Assembly (NCBI GenBank): GCA_002298165.1
Contig: DBMI01000030.1
Coordinates: 1 to 16,339 of the forward strand
Direction of reading: 5' to 3'
DNA length: 16,339 bases
DNA from: Desulfarculales bacterium UBA702
Lineage (GTDB): Bacteria; Desulfobacterota; Syntrophobacteria; Syntrophobacterales; Syntrophobacteraceae
This document shows positions 6,944 through 12,937 of this stretch, in pieces. Position 1 is the stretch's first letter; each line of letters opens with the position of its first letter. Under the pieces are notes generated by a model. It had not been told where the DNA came from. It saw only the letters and a list, made by a program, of their open reading frames with translations, and ran no database searches. Both the position numbers and the translations under genes were made by a program.

Positions 6944-8820
6944 GCAGGAAGGGCGGCTATCCATACGGGTCTCCGGGTTCCTTTTATCGAGGCGGCAAGA
7001 AAAAGGAGCCCGAATCGGGGACATCCAATCGATTCGCCCTCATACTGGTCTCGGTTTTCCTGATTGTTGCAGTCGCCGGCGTTGTCTTCATAGCTACCAG
7101 GGAAGGCGGTTTCTCTTCATTTCTCCCATTTGCCAAAAAGCTGGTTGCACTCAGGTTTCAGCATAACGGTCAGGAAGTTATTCTGCTACCCGACCAGCAG
7201 GTTGTCGTAAACCCGAGGGACTCACTCCAACTGGTCCAGATAAAAACCGACGGTTTTCTTTCCTGGGGCACCCGCGTCGTCTCGGCTGAAATCGATGTTA
7301 GAAAGATAACCAAAAATCCCGCAACCATACGCGAACTCTTCTCGAACGAGACTTTTGAAAACCCAACTCCCATAGAGCTTCGCGCGCTCCTTTGGAACAG
7401 GCCGATAGGCAAGGTTTCACTCCTGGTCCAACTCGATGCCAAAGACTGGCTCCAGAAGGCCAATTCGACCTCCGATGTCGATAAGAGGATCTCGTATCTC
7501 GAAAAAGCCCTTCATGAAAACCAGTCCAATATTCTTGTAAAAACCCAACTTGCGGGGCTTTATTTCGACACCAAGCGCTATTCCGAAGCCGCTCGGCTCT
7601 ATAAGGAAATAGATGAGTCGGGTAAATCCAAGAATATCTCCGAGCGCCTTCTTCTTGTTTATCAGATCATGAACAAGGCAGATGACGCACTGCGCGTCTA
7701 TATCGATCTTCTGAAGATTTCAGAAGAACAGCAAACCTTTAAGGAATTCATCAGTTACCTGAAGAAGAGGAAATCAAAAGAAGAAGCAGAGAAATTCCTT
7801 GAAAAATATCAGCACGAAATCCCCAAGGCCTTCCAATCTTCGGTACTGCTCACGCTGGCCGAACTCAGCAGCGACACCAAAAATTGGTCCCGCGCGGCCG
7901 CAACCTACGAAAGAGCGATAAAGGCCGGGGTGAAGGACTCTGATGTTCTCTATAACCTGTTCGTCACCTACAAAAAAAACGATGACATAGAAAAGGCCAC
8001 ACAGGCCCTCGATCGTTATCTGGAAAAGAACCCGGGAGATATTGAAAGCAGGCTCCAGCTTGGAGAACTATACGAAAAGAAGGGCCAGATATCCCAGGCG
8101 AAAGCCTCATATGAAGCTGTTCTTCAAAAAAATCCTCAGCATAAGGAAGCCCTGACCCACCTCATAGCCATACTCGAAAAATCCAATGACAAGGCCGCTC
8201 TCCAGGGGGTTTACGAGAGGCTTGCCCAGATGCAGCCCAAGAACCGCACCCTCCAGTACAACCTTGCCGTCATGTATTACGAGGCCAAAAAATACGACAG
8301 GGCGATTACCTGCTTTCAGATAGCCGCGGCGCTTGATCCCAAGGATATTCAGTCCCGCAAATACCTGCTCGATATCCATCGAAAGCTCAGGAATGAGAAA
8401 GGCGAACTGGATGTCCTTCACGAACTCGCGAAGATGGATCCGAAAAATAGCGCCTATCAGAATGCCCTTTTTAAGTACTACGATGATAAAAAAGATTACA
8501 AGGGAATGAGCGCCTTCTTCAAGGAAGCTTCCGAACAGAACCCGGAATCAGTGCTCCTGCATACCTTCCAACTGCACGCAGCCATGAAACTGGGTGACAA
8601 AAAAGCGGCCGCACGTGAACTGGAAGGCCTAATCAAGCTCCAGCCCAAGGAAAAAATCTATCTCCGCAAAGCCGCCGATCTTCATGAAAGCACCGGAGAC
8701 TACGCCGAAGCCCTCAAAAAGCTCGACATCCTCTTGAAACTTGACCCAAAAGACAAGCAAGCCAAAGATGACTACATGCGCCTCAAAATGCTCTCGATGA
8801 ACAAGAAGAAACCTTCCTGA
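6940..8820 (+). CDS. Membrane-anchored TPR repeat protein
   Basis: A 626-residue protein of unknown specific role. A basic, Gly/Tyr-rich N-terminal tail (1-30) precedes one transmembrane helix at about 31-52 (RFALILVSVFLIVAVAGVVF). No signal-peptidase site is evident, so a signal-anchor protein with the bulk outside the cytoplasm is likely. Residues about 65-165 form a beta-rich, non-TPR region with a run of conserved-looking hydrophobic positions. From about 170 to the end come roughly ten or more TPR-like helical pairs; the clearest are around 340-480 (for example LGELYEKKGQISQAKASYEAVLQKNP and YNLAVMYYEAKKYDRAITCFQIAAALDP). TPR arrays are protein-binding scaffolds. Its ATG overlaps the rluB TGA as ATGA, so it is translationally coupled. 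The C-terminus is Lys-rich. No enzyme domain is seen. Confidence 0.88.
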   Translation: MSRKGGYPYGSPGSFYRGGKKKEPESGTSNRFALILVSVFLIVAVAGVVFIATREGGFSSFLPFAKKLVALRFQHNGQEVILLPDQQVVVNPRDSLQLVQIKTDGFLSWGTRVVSAEIDVRKITKNPATIRELFSNETFENPTPIELRALLWNRPIGKVSLLVQLDAKDWLQKANSTSDVDKRISYLEKALHENQSNILVKTQLAGLYFDTKRYSEAARLYKEIDESGKSKNISERLLLVYQIMNKADDALRVYIDLLKISEEQQTFKEFISYLKKRKSKEEAEKFLEKYQHEIPKAFQSSVLLTLAELSSDTKNWSRAAATYERAIKAGVKDSDVLYNLFVTYKKNDDIEKATQALDRYLEKNPGDIESRLQLGELYEKKGQISQAKASYEAVLQKNPQHKEALTHLIAILEKSNDKAALQGVYERLAQMQPKNRTLQYNLAVMYYEAKKYDRAITCFQIAAALDPKDIQSRKYLLDIHRKLRNEKGELDVLHELAKMDPKNSAYQNALFKYYDDKKDYKGMSAFFKEASEQNPESVLLHTFQLHAAMKLGDKKAAARELEGLIKLQPKEKIYLRKAADLHESTGDYAEALKKLDILLKLDPKDKQAKDDYMRLKMLSMNKKKPS

Positions 8821-8876
8821 TCCCTGGTTCCACAAGGTCGCATTAACGGAGCCAACCACCGGCAATCGATTGACTA

Positions 8877-8905
8877 TTGCGTTGAGCCTGTCGATCAGAT
8901 ATAAA
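8877..8905 (+). promoter_or_regulatory. Candidate promoter for tRNA-Val
   Basis: TTGCGT (8877-8882), 17-nt spacer, TATAAA (8900-8905, continuing AAT). This would start transcription about 10-15 nt before the tRNA 5' end. A TTGACT at 8870-8875 is nearer consensus but is spaced too far (24 nt) from the same -10. Confidence 0.45.
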
Positions 8906-8924
8906 ATATGCCGATATGCAACAA

Positions 8925-8997
8925 GGGCGGGTAACTCAGCGGTGAGAGTGCCATCCTCACACGGTGGAAGTCGGAGGTTCAAATCCTCTCCCGCCTA
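8925..8997 (+). tRNA. tRNA-Val, anticodon CAC
   Basis: A full cloverleaf of 73 nt. The acceptor is GGGCGGG/CCCGCCT with a G1-U72 wobble, then U8-A9. The D stem is ACTC/GAGT with loop AGCGGTGA. The anticodon stem is CCATC/GGTGG with loop CTCACAC (anticodon CAC at 8958-8960, reading GUG Val). The variable loop is AAGTC, the T stem GGAGG/CCTCT with loop TTCAAAT, and the discriminator is A. The 3' CCA is not encoded, so a CCA- or A-adding enzyme must complete it; one such family member lies at 1334-4006. A terminator follows 4 nt later, so it is a single-gene unit. Confidence 0.95.
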
Positions 8998-9001
8998 TCT
9001 C

Positions 9002-9038
9002 AAAAAGGAGTTATGGCTAAAGCTGTAACTCCCTTTTT
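9002..9038 (+). terminator. Rho-independent terminator after tRNA-Val
   Basis: AGTTA...TAACT extended by GGC/GCT-type pairs and U-G wobbles makes a stem of about nine pairs closing a 4-nt loop (TAAA). The GGAG/CTCC base is flanked by AAAAA on the left and TTTTT on the right. The A-run/T-run symmetry means it could also stop transcription from the other strand. Confidence 0.9.
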
Positions 9039-9081
9039 GTCATTCAGACACCTCCTGAATATTTTGGCGAAATCAAATGCT

Positions 9082-9087
9082 TATAAT
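9082..9087 (+). promoter_or_regulatory. Candidate -10 box for hicBA
   Basis: A perfect TATAAT lies 50 nt before the preferred hicB ATG and just after the tRNA terminator. No good -35 hexamer is found at 15-19 nt upstream; the AT-rich sequence there may be enough, or an activator may be needed. HicB-type antitoxins usually repress their own promoter, but no clear operator palindrome is visible. Confidence 0.4.
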
Positions 9088-9131
9088 TACAGGAAAGTAG
9101 CTTGAATGATCAGAGGGAGAAAAACCAGTTG

Positions 9132-9323
9132 ATGAGAACGGTTGGGATTGTATATTGGCAGGAAGAAGACGGGATGTGGATAGGCCACCTGAAAGCATAT
9201 CCCGACTTCATGACTCAGGGCGAAACCCCGGATGAGCTGAAAGAAAATTTACGGGATATTCTTAAAGATCTTGAGAGCGGACAGATCCCCATGGTTAAAA
9301 TTCACGAGGAAATGGCCGTTTAG
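9132..9323 (+). CDS. hicB: HicB-family antitoxin
   Basis: A 63-residue protein from ATG 9132. It has the partial RNase-H-like fold signature of HicB: a strand with an acidic turn (VYWQEEDGMWIGHL), a loop with D-F-x-T-Q-G where most members have P-G-C-x-x-Q-G, then the helix TPDELKENLRDILKDLES. It is predicted to bind and neutralise the HicA RNase encoded immediately downstream. It lacks the C-terminal DNA-binding domain of larger HicB proteins, so autoregulation would need another factor or an oligomer. Starts at TTG 9102 or TTG 9129 are in frame; GAGGGAGA at 9113-9120 suits 9129 or 9132. The gene order hicB-hicA is the reverse of E. coli hicAB but common elsewhere. Confidence 0.85.
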   Translation: MRTVGIVYWQEEDGMWIGHLKAYPDFMTQGETPDELKENLRDILKDLESGQIPMVKIHEEMAV

Positions 9324-9498
9324 TGAGCGAAAAGAACTCATAAAAAAACTTGAATCTATGGGCTGCACACTGATTCGCCACGGAGCAAGACACGACTGGT
9401 ATCAAAATCCTTCCACCCGCATGTCCCAACCTGTTCCAAGACACAATGAAGTTAACGAAACGCTGGCAAAACACATCATCCGCAAGCTCTCGGACTAA
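9271..9498 (+). CDS. hicA: HicA-family mRNA interferase toxin (start uncertain)
   Basis: A small dsRBD-like RNase that cleaves mRNA and is held inactive by HicB. The body is a clear HicA: KELIKKLESMGCTLIRHG, then RHDWYQNP with the catalytic His, then QPVPRHNEVNETLAKHIIRKL. The family normally begins 3-5 residues before KELIKKL (about 9322). No start codon lies there in frame; the only standard in-frame start is TTG 9271, which overlaps hicB by 53 nt and adds a tail unlike the family. A GTG at 9323, overlapping the hicB TAG and preceded by GAGGA, would give MSEKELIKKL if the A-run at 9330-9333 were one base longer. The gene is therefore read from 9271 here, is possibly frameshifted, or may use ribosomal slippage on the A-run. 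Confidence 0.75.
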   Translation: MRADRSPWLKFTRKWPFSERKELIKKLESMGCTLIRHGARHDWYQNPSTRMSQPVPRHNEVNETLAKHIIRKLSD

Positions 9499-9511
9499 CC
9501 ACTGGATGATT

Positions 9512-9557
9512 TAGGCAACATCGGCGGGGTGGGCAGGGCAAGTTGTTTTGTTGCCTA
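9512..9557. repeat. Inverted repeat downstream of hicA
   Basis: TAGGCAACA (9512-9520) is the exact complement of TGTTGCCTA (9549-9557), 9 bp around a G-rich 28-nt loop. It begins 14 nt after the hicA stop. There is no T-run, so it is not a typical intrinsic terminator; it could protect or process the hicBA mRNA 3' end. Confidence 0.5.
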
Positions 9558-9649
9558 GTGCGGAACACAGAGAAGCTCTAGGGGTTCCCAGTCTATTCTT
9601 GTGACCAATTATTGCCTTGTAGTCCCCCATCCGCCATTTTGGCCCTATA

Positions 9650-9678
9650 TTGACTTTGGCTCGGCTTGAGGGTTATAT
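9650..9678 (+). promoter_or_regulatory. Candidate sigma70-type promoter for the GAF-HisKA gene
   Basis: TTGACT (9650-9655), exactly 17 nt, then TTATAT (9673-9678). The expected start is near 9685, giving a leader of about 200 nt. No second, closer promoter of this quality is seen. Confidence 0.5.
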
Positions 9679-9882
9679 CTAATTGACTAAATCTCAGCCT
9701 GTGTCTCGAGTAGCTGCACGGCTTCCACAAAGACTCTTCCGCACTTCTGAACTTTCCCCTGCAAATCCCGTGATGTTTCTTCACTGCCTGATGCTGTACG
9801 AACGCTCCGAGCCTATTGAGCGACATATTGGAATAAGCTCCATTGCTAATGTTTCTATTAAGCAAGCGTGATAGGTGGAACC

Positions 9883-11127
9883 ATGAATAACAGAAGTCTA
9901 TATATTGGTTCTAAGGACCGGAACAAATTAGACAAGCTCTGGGAACAGGTTCATCTAAACGGAATCACTTCGGAACCCATTGCCGATCCTTACTTCCGCA
10001 TGCTTATGGAAGACTGGCAGCGCTGCAGTGAGATGGGTATCGATTCGAACATGCAAAAAGGGGTGTTGCTTCCCGGAGATATTTTTGAGCAGATCAAAAA
10101 GGATAAGGAGTTCCTGCTCTATAAGGCCATTCCTATCGTAGAACGGGTCAGGCACGTGATCTCCGGTTTGCCTGGAATTTTGATCATAACAGATGACACG
10201 GGGACTATCCTCTATATCTCTGGAGATCCGCTGGTGCGATCCAAGGCCGCGGATGAATCCAACCTGGTTGAAGGTTCGAGATGGAGTGAATCCGTGACTG
10301 GGACGAATGGCATTGGGACGGCCCTGACAAAGGCGACTTCCGTTCATGTATATGCCTCGGAGCACTTCTGCAGGGGCTGGCATCAGTGGACGTGTGCTGC
10401 CTCTCCGATTTTGAATCCATTTACGGGCGAGCCCATCGGTGTAATCGATTTCACCACTCTGGCCATCGACTATCGTGACGAGGCTGTCGGACTTGCCTAT
10501 TCGGTAGCAAGTCACATCTCAACCGAGATCAGGCTCCAGATGGAACTGGAGCGATTGAATTTGATTCAGAGCTATGAGCGCTACTCTTCACGCTACCCCT
10601 CCGACAGGATCCTAGTCGTTGATCGAATGGGCCAGGTAGTCCGAAGCAGCACAGAAATCAACCCTGCCGACTGCCAATCCCCTTTGGTCGGCGAAACGGC
10701 TGAAGCCCCGGCCAGCGAAACTATAAAAATATACATGTCCGGCACGGAAACGGAAATTGGAACTCTTTTAGTAGACGGGCAGGAAAGCATCCTCGGCTCC
10801 CTGGAAGATGCCAATCAGGAATTGCTGCGTATTTCCAGGACAATTGCGCAATGCGCTACGAAAACACCCAAGGACAAATGTCCTTCATTTGCTTCTATAG
10901 ACCGGAAAGACAGGAGCGTAAACTATACTCTTCAGGCTGTGGCGCATGAGATACGCAATCCGCTTACCGCTGTCGGCGGCTATGCCAGAAGACTTGCTGA
11001 ATCTTTGGACCCTCATTCTCATTCCGGCAAATATGCGAAAATGATCCTCGACGAGGCGCTAAGACTTGAAAGAGTTCTTTCCGAAATGCCTGAACAATCC
11101 TTTGATCAGGCTTCCTGCAGTTCCTGA
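9883..11127 (+). CDS. AcoR-type GAF sensor with HisKA domain but no ATPase domain
   Basis: A 414-residue sensor-like protein. Residues about 35-215 match the N-terminal sensory region of AcoR/DhaR-type sigma54 activators: EDWQRCSEMG, then a GAF domain with ITDDTGTILYISGD, WSESVTGTNGIGTAL and EHFCRGWHQWTCAASPILNPFTGEPIGVIDFT. Residues about 240-310 look like a degenerate PAS segment (DRILVVDRMGQVVRSS). Residues 345-405 are a HisKA phosphoacceptor helix pair: AVAHEIRNPLTAVGGYARRL with His355, then ILDEALRLERVLSEM. The protein stops there; N, G1 and G2 boxes of a HATPase_c domain are absent, and no continuation is seen in any frame downstream. It cannot autophosphorylate alone. It may be phosphorylated by another kinase, be a signal-binding partner, or be a truncated gene. 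A GTG at 9868 is in frame, but AGGTGGA at 9873-9879 favours ATG 9883. Confidence 0.85.
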   Translation: MNNRSLYIGSKDRNKLDKLWEQVHLNGITSEPIADPYFRMLMEDWQRCSEMGIDSNMQKGVLLPGDIFEQIKKDKEFLLYKAIPIVERVRHVISGLPGILIITDDTGTILYISGDPLVRSKAADESNLVEGSRWSESVTGTNGIGTALTKATSVHVYASEHFCRGWHQWTCAASPILNPFTGEPIGVIDFTTLAIDYRDEAVGLAYSVASHISTEIRLQMELERLNLIQSYERYSSRYPSDRILVVDRMGQVVRSSTEINPADCQSPLVGETAEAPASETIKIYMSGTETEIGTLLVDGQESILGSLEDANQELLRISRTIAQCATKTPKDKCPSFASIDRKDRSVNYTLQAVAHEIRNPLTAVGGYARRLAESLDPHSHSGKYAKMILDEALRLERVLSEMPEQSFDQASCSS

Positions 11128-11586
11128 AAAAGGAAGTGCGGAGTCATCATTCAGGCTGTTACCCAAATAGTTTTCGAAAAACGCTAAGCAAGATTGGATG
11201 GCACGAACCTGATGAACGTCATTCCCGCAGCGTTTCCGGGCGGGAATGACGATGTTCGAAGCTGAGATCTCGAAAGATCATGCATCGGGTTTGGGCAACA
11301 GACCATTCACTGATCCCGCCAACCTCCGGCATGTTAGCTTCTCGCGGTAGACAAGCCTTAACAGCACCTTTTCATGTATCCCAAAAACCAATCCGGCTAA
11401 GCCGTCCTAATTGCATAGTGCCGACATTATGATTGCCCTGCCAGTCCGTATGCCCACATCTTCCCACAAACACATCTACAACAATCCACGGCAGCTCATC
11501 GCGATCTCGCTACCTGGCCGAGCGGACGCTTTTTGCTAAACTCTCCTGCTTCAAATGATTAATTTAATTGAAAAAAGGAGACGATA
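11128..11586. other. Intergenic region between the GAF-HisKA gene and the small Cys-rich gene
   Basis: No gene or HATPase_c remnant was found in any frame. It contains repeat copy 2 at 11217-11301. The remainder (11302-11560) shows no recognised feature apart from short palindromes. The last 30 nt are AT-rich and end in a strong ribosome-binding site for the gene at 11587. Confidence 0.5.
11217..11301. repeat. Dispersed hairpin repeat, copy 2 (complete)
   Basis: A perfect 12-bp inverted repeat, CGTCATTCCCGC (11217-11228) against GCGGGAATGACG (11240-11251), encloses an 11-nt loop. About 50 nt to the right are nearly the same as in copy 1 (31-79). The loop AGCGTTTCCGG matches the reverse complement of the copy 1 loop at 9 of 11 positions, but not the loop in direct orientation. 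It lies 89 nt after the end of the GAF-HisKA gene. Confidence 0.85.
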
Positions 11587-11742
11587 ATGGCTGACCTGAT
11601 TAAACAGCAATTCTGTAAGTTTGCCGGGTTTGAGTATCCTGATCAATCAGTCATTTGCAGATCGGGAAAATGTGTTAAGTGCAATAACGGCATATGGGAG
11701 GAAACAGGCGGACTTTGTCCCTGCTCTACAGAAACGATCTAA
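11587..11742 (+). CDS. Small cysteine-rich protein (51 residues)
   Basis: A complete short frame with a near-perfect ribosome-binding site: AAAAAAGGAG ends 6 nt before the ATG. It opens MADLIKQQFCKFAGFEYPDQ. There are six cysteines at 9, 24, 29, 32, 44 and 46, including C-x2-C (CVKC) and C-x-C (CPC). The pattern suggests a small metal-binding (zinc ribbon-like) or disulfide-bonded fold. There is no signal peptide or membrane segment, so it is probably cytoplasmic. The family is not recognised and no function is proposed. It is convergent with the dehydrogenase-like gene, whose stop lies 36 nt beyond this one. The ribosome-binding site, Cys spacing and codon use support it being real; length alone is weak evidence. 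Confidence 0.65.
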   Translation: MADLIKQQFCKFAGFEYPDQSVICRSGKCVKCNNGIWEETGGLCPCSTETI

Positions 11743-11778
11743 CTGAGAAACCTTTTAAACGTGGAGCTTTCCGGAGAT

Positions 11779-12909
11779 TTAGGGCTCCGCATGTGCCTGC
11801 CCGGGACTATTAGGTGAATAGGTAATGCGGTAAATTGCGCCCGCATAATCGTCGGATACCAGGAGAGAGCCGTCAGGCGCGACCTGGACGTCGGCGGGTC
11901 TACCCCAGGTTCTTTCATTTCTTTCCCATCCACTTGCAAATTCTTCATAGCTGACAGCCTTGTTGCCATCGAGGCGCACCAGAGAAATTCGGTATCCGAT
12001 CTTTTTGCTGCGATTCCATGATCCGTGCTCGGCGATAAAAATCTGGTTTTGATATTCCTTTGGAAACATCTTCCCTGTGTAGAAACGCATGCCGAGAGCT
12101 GCTACGTGCGGACCAAGCTTTATTGCCGGAGGGGTAAACTCACTGCAGGAGTGTTCCTTTCCGAATTCCGGGTCAGGAATGTCGCCACCGTGGCAGAAGG
12201 GGAACCCGAAATTCATTCCCTTGACCGGTGCATAATTGAGTTCATCGGGTGGAAGATTATCGCCCATCAGGTCACGTCCATTGTCGGTGAACCAGAGTTG
12301 GCCGGTAGCCGGGTGCCAGTCGAAACCAACGGTGTTCCGAACGCCTCGGGCGAAAATTTCCGGGGTGCTGCCATCCGGCTTCATCCGCATTATGGAAGCG
12401 AAACGCTCATCCCCGCTTTTGCAAATATTGCACGGGGCACCAACGGGTACATAAAGGAGACCGTCCGGACCGAAGCGGATAAACTTCCACCCGTGATCGC
12501 TTTGCATTGGAAATGCGTCAGTCACGATTACTGGTTTGGGAGGTTTGTCGAGCCTTGATTCGATGTTGTCATATCGAAGAATGCGGTTCACAGCGGAAAC
12601 ATAAAGAGAACCATCACGAAAATCGACACCGACGGGTTTATCCAGGCCTTTATCGATGATCACGACCTTGTGAGGCTTGTGTTCATCACCGGCATTCAAA
12701 ATCGCGTAGACAGTCCCCTTCATTGAGCCAACAAACAGGGTGCCGGCTGGACTGAAAACCAACTCCCTGGCTGAGGGCACATCATTAGTGAGCAGATTAA
12801 TCTTAAAGCCCGGAGGAAGTTTGATCCGATCCAGTGGGAGATCGGCGCCGAAAACCTGAATTGGTATGATGATCAGGAAAAGAAGTCCCGCCGAAAAAAC
12901 CTTTTTCAT
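11779..12909 (-). CDS. Exported glucose/sorbosone dehydrogenase-like beta-propeller protein
   Basis: A 376-residue protein with a clear signal peptide (MKKVFSAGLLFLIIIPIQVFGA, likely cut near residue 22), so periplasmic or secreted. The rest is a six-bladed propeller of the soluble PQQ glucose dehydrogenase/sorbosone dehydrogenase family: LPPGFKINLL, RELVFSPAGTLFVG, SDHGWKFIRFGPDGLLYVPVGA (His139 matches the family's catalytic His position), ARGVRNTVGFDWHP, ELNYAPVKGMNFGFPFCHGG, EHGSWNRSKKIGYR and GRPADVQVAPDGSLLVSDD. Members oxidise sugars using PQQ, but many are uncharacterised, and the substrate is unknown here. Four cysteines (160, 163, 239, 254) could form disulfides. A GTG four codons upstream (12921) is in frame, but GGAG falls 6 nt before ATG 12909. 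It lies 28 nt after ku, so co-transcription is likely. Confidence 0.88.
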   Translation of the reverse strand: MKKVFSAGLLFLIIIPIQVFGADLPLDRIKLPPGFKINLLTNDVPSARELVFSPAGTLFVGSMKGTVYAILNAGDEHKPHKVVIIDKGLDKPVGVDFRDGSLYVSAVNRILRYDNIESRLDKPPKPVIVTDAFPMQSDHGWKFIRFGPDGLLYVPVGAPCNICKSGDERFASIMRMKPDGSTPEIFARGVRNTVGFDWHPATGQLWFTDNGRDLMGDNLPPDELNYAPVKGMNFGFPFCHGGDIPDPEFGKEHSCSEFTPPAIKLGPHVAALGMRFYTGKMFPKEYQNQIFIAEHGSWNRSKKIGYRISLVRLDGNKAVSYEEFASGWERNERTWGRPADVQVAPDGSLLVSDDYAGAIYRITYSPNSPGQAHAEP

Positions 12910-12937
12910 CACTATCTCCACCCCATCGTCATAATTT

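Larger units (their letters stand above)
9499..9882. other. Intergenic region before the GAF-HisKA gene
   Basis: No convincing gene. A 62-codon frame from a TTG at 9683 ends by overlapping the next gene, but it has no ribosome-binding site or recognisable composition. The region holds an inverted repeat at 9512-9557 and a good promoter at 9650-9678, leaving a leader of about 200 nt before the ATG at 9883. Confidence 0.5.

Noticed and set aside
8870..8875. TTGACT as the -35 box for tRNA-Val
   Set aside because: 24 nt from the TATAAA -10 box, too far; TTGCGT at 17 nt is preferred.
9593..9865. 90-codon minus frame in the hicA to GAF-HisKA gap
   Set aside because: No ribosome-binding site, no domain; composition looks random.
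9683..9871. 62-codon frame before the GAF-HisKA gene
   Set aside because: TTG start without ribosome-binding site and no recognisable features; treated as leader.
11128..11216. Remnant of a HATPase_c domain after the GAF-HisKA gene
   Set aside because: Checked for N, G1 and G2 box-like sequence in this stretch; none seen.
12025..12558. 177-codon + frame opposite the dehydrogenase-like gene
   Set aside because: Antisense shadow of a well supported coding region.
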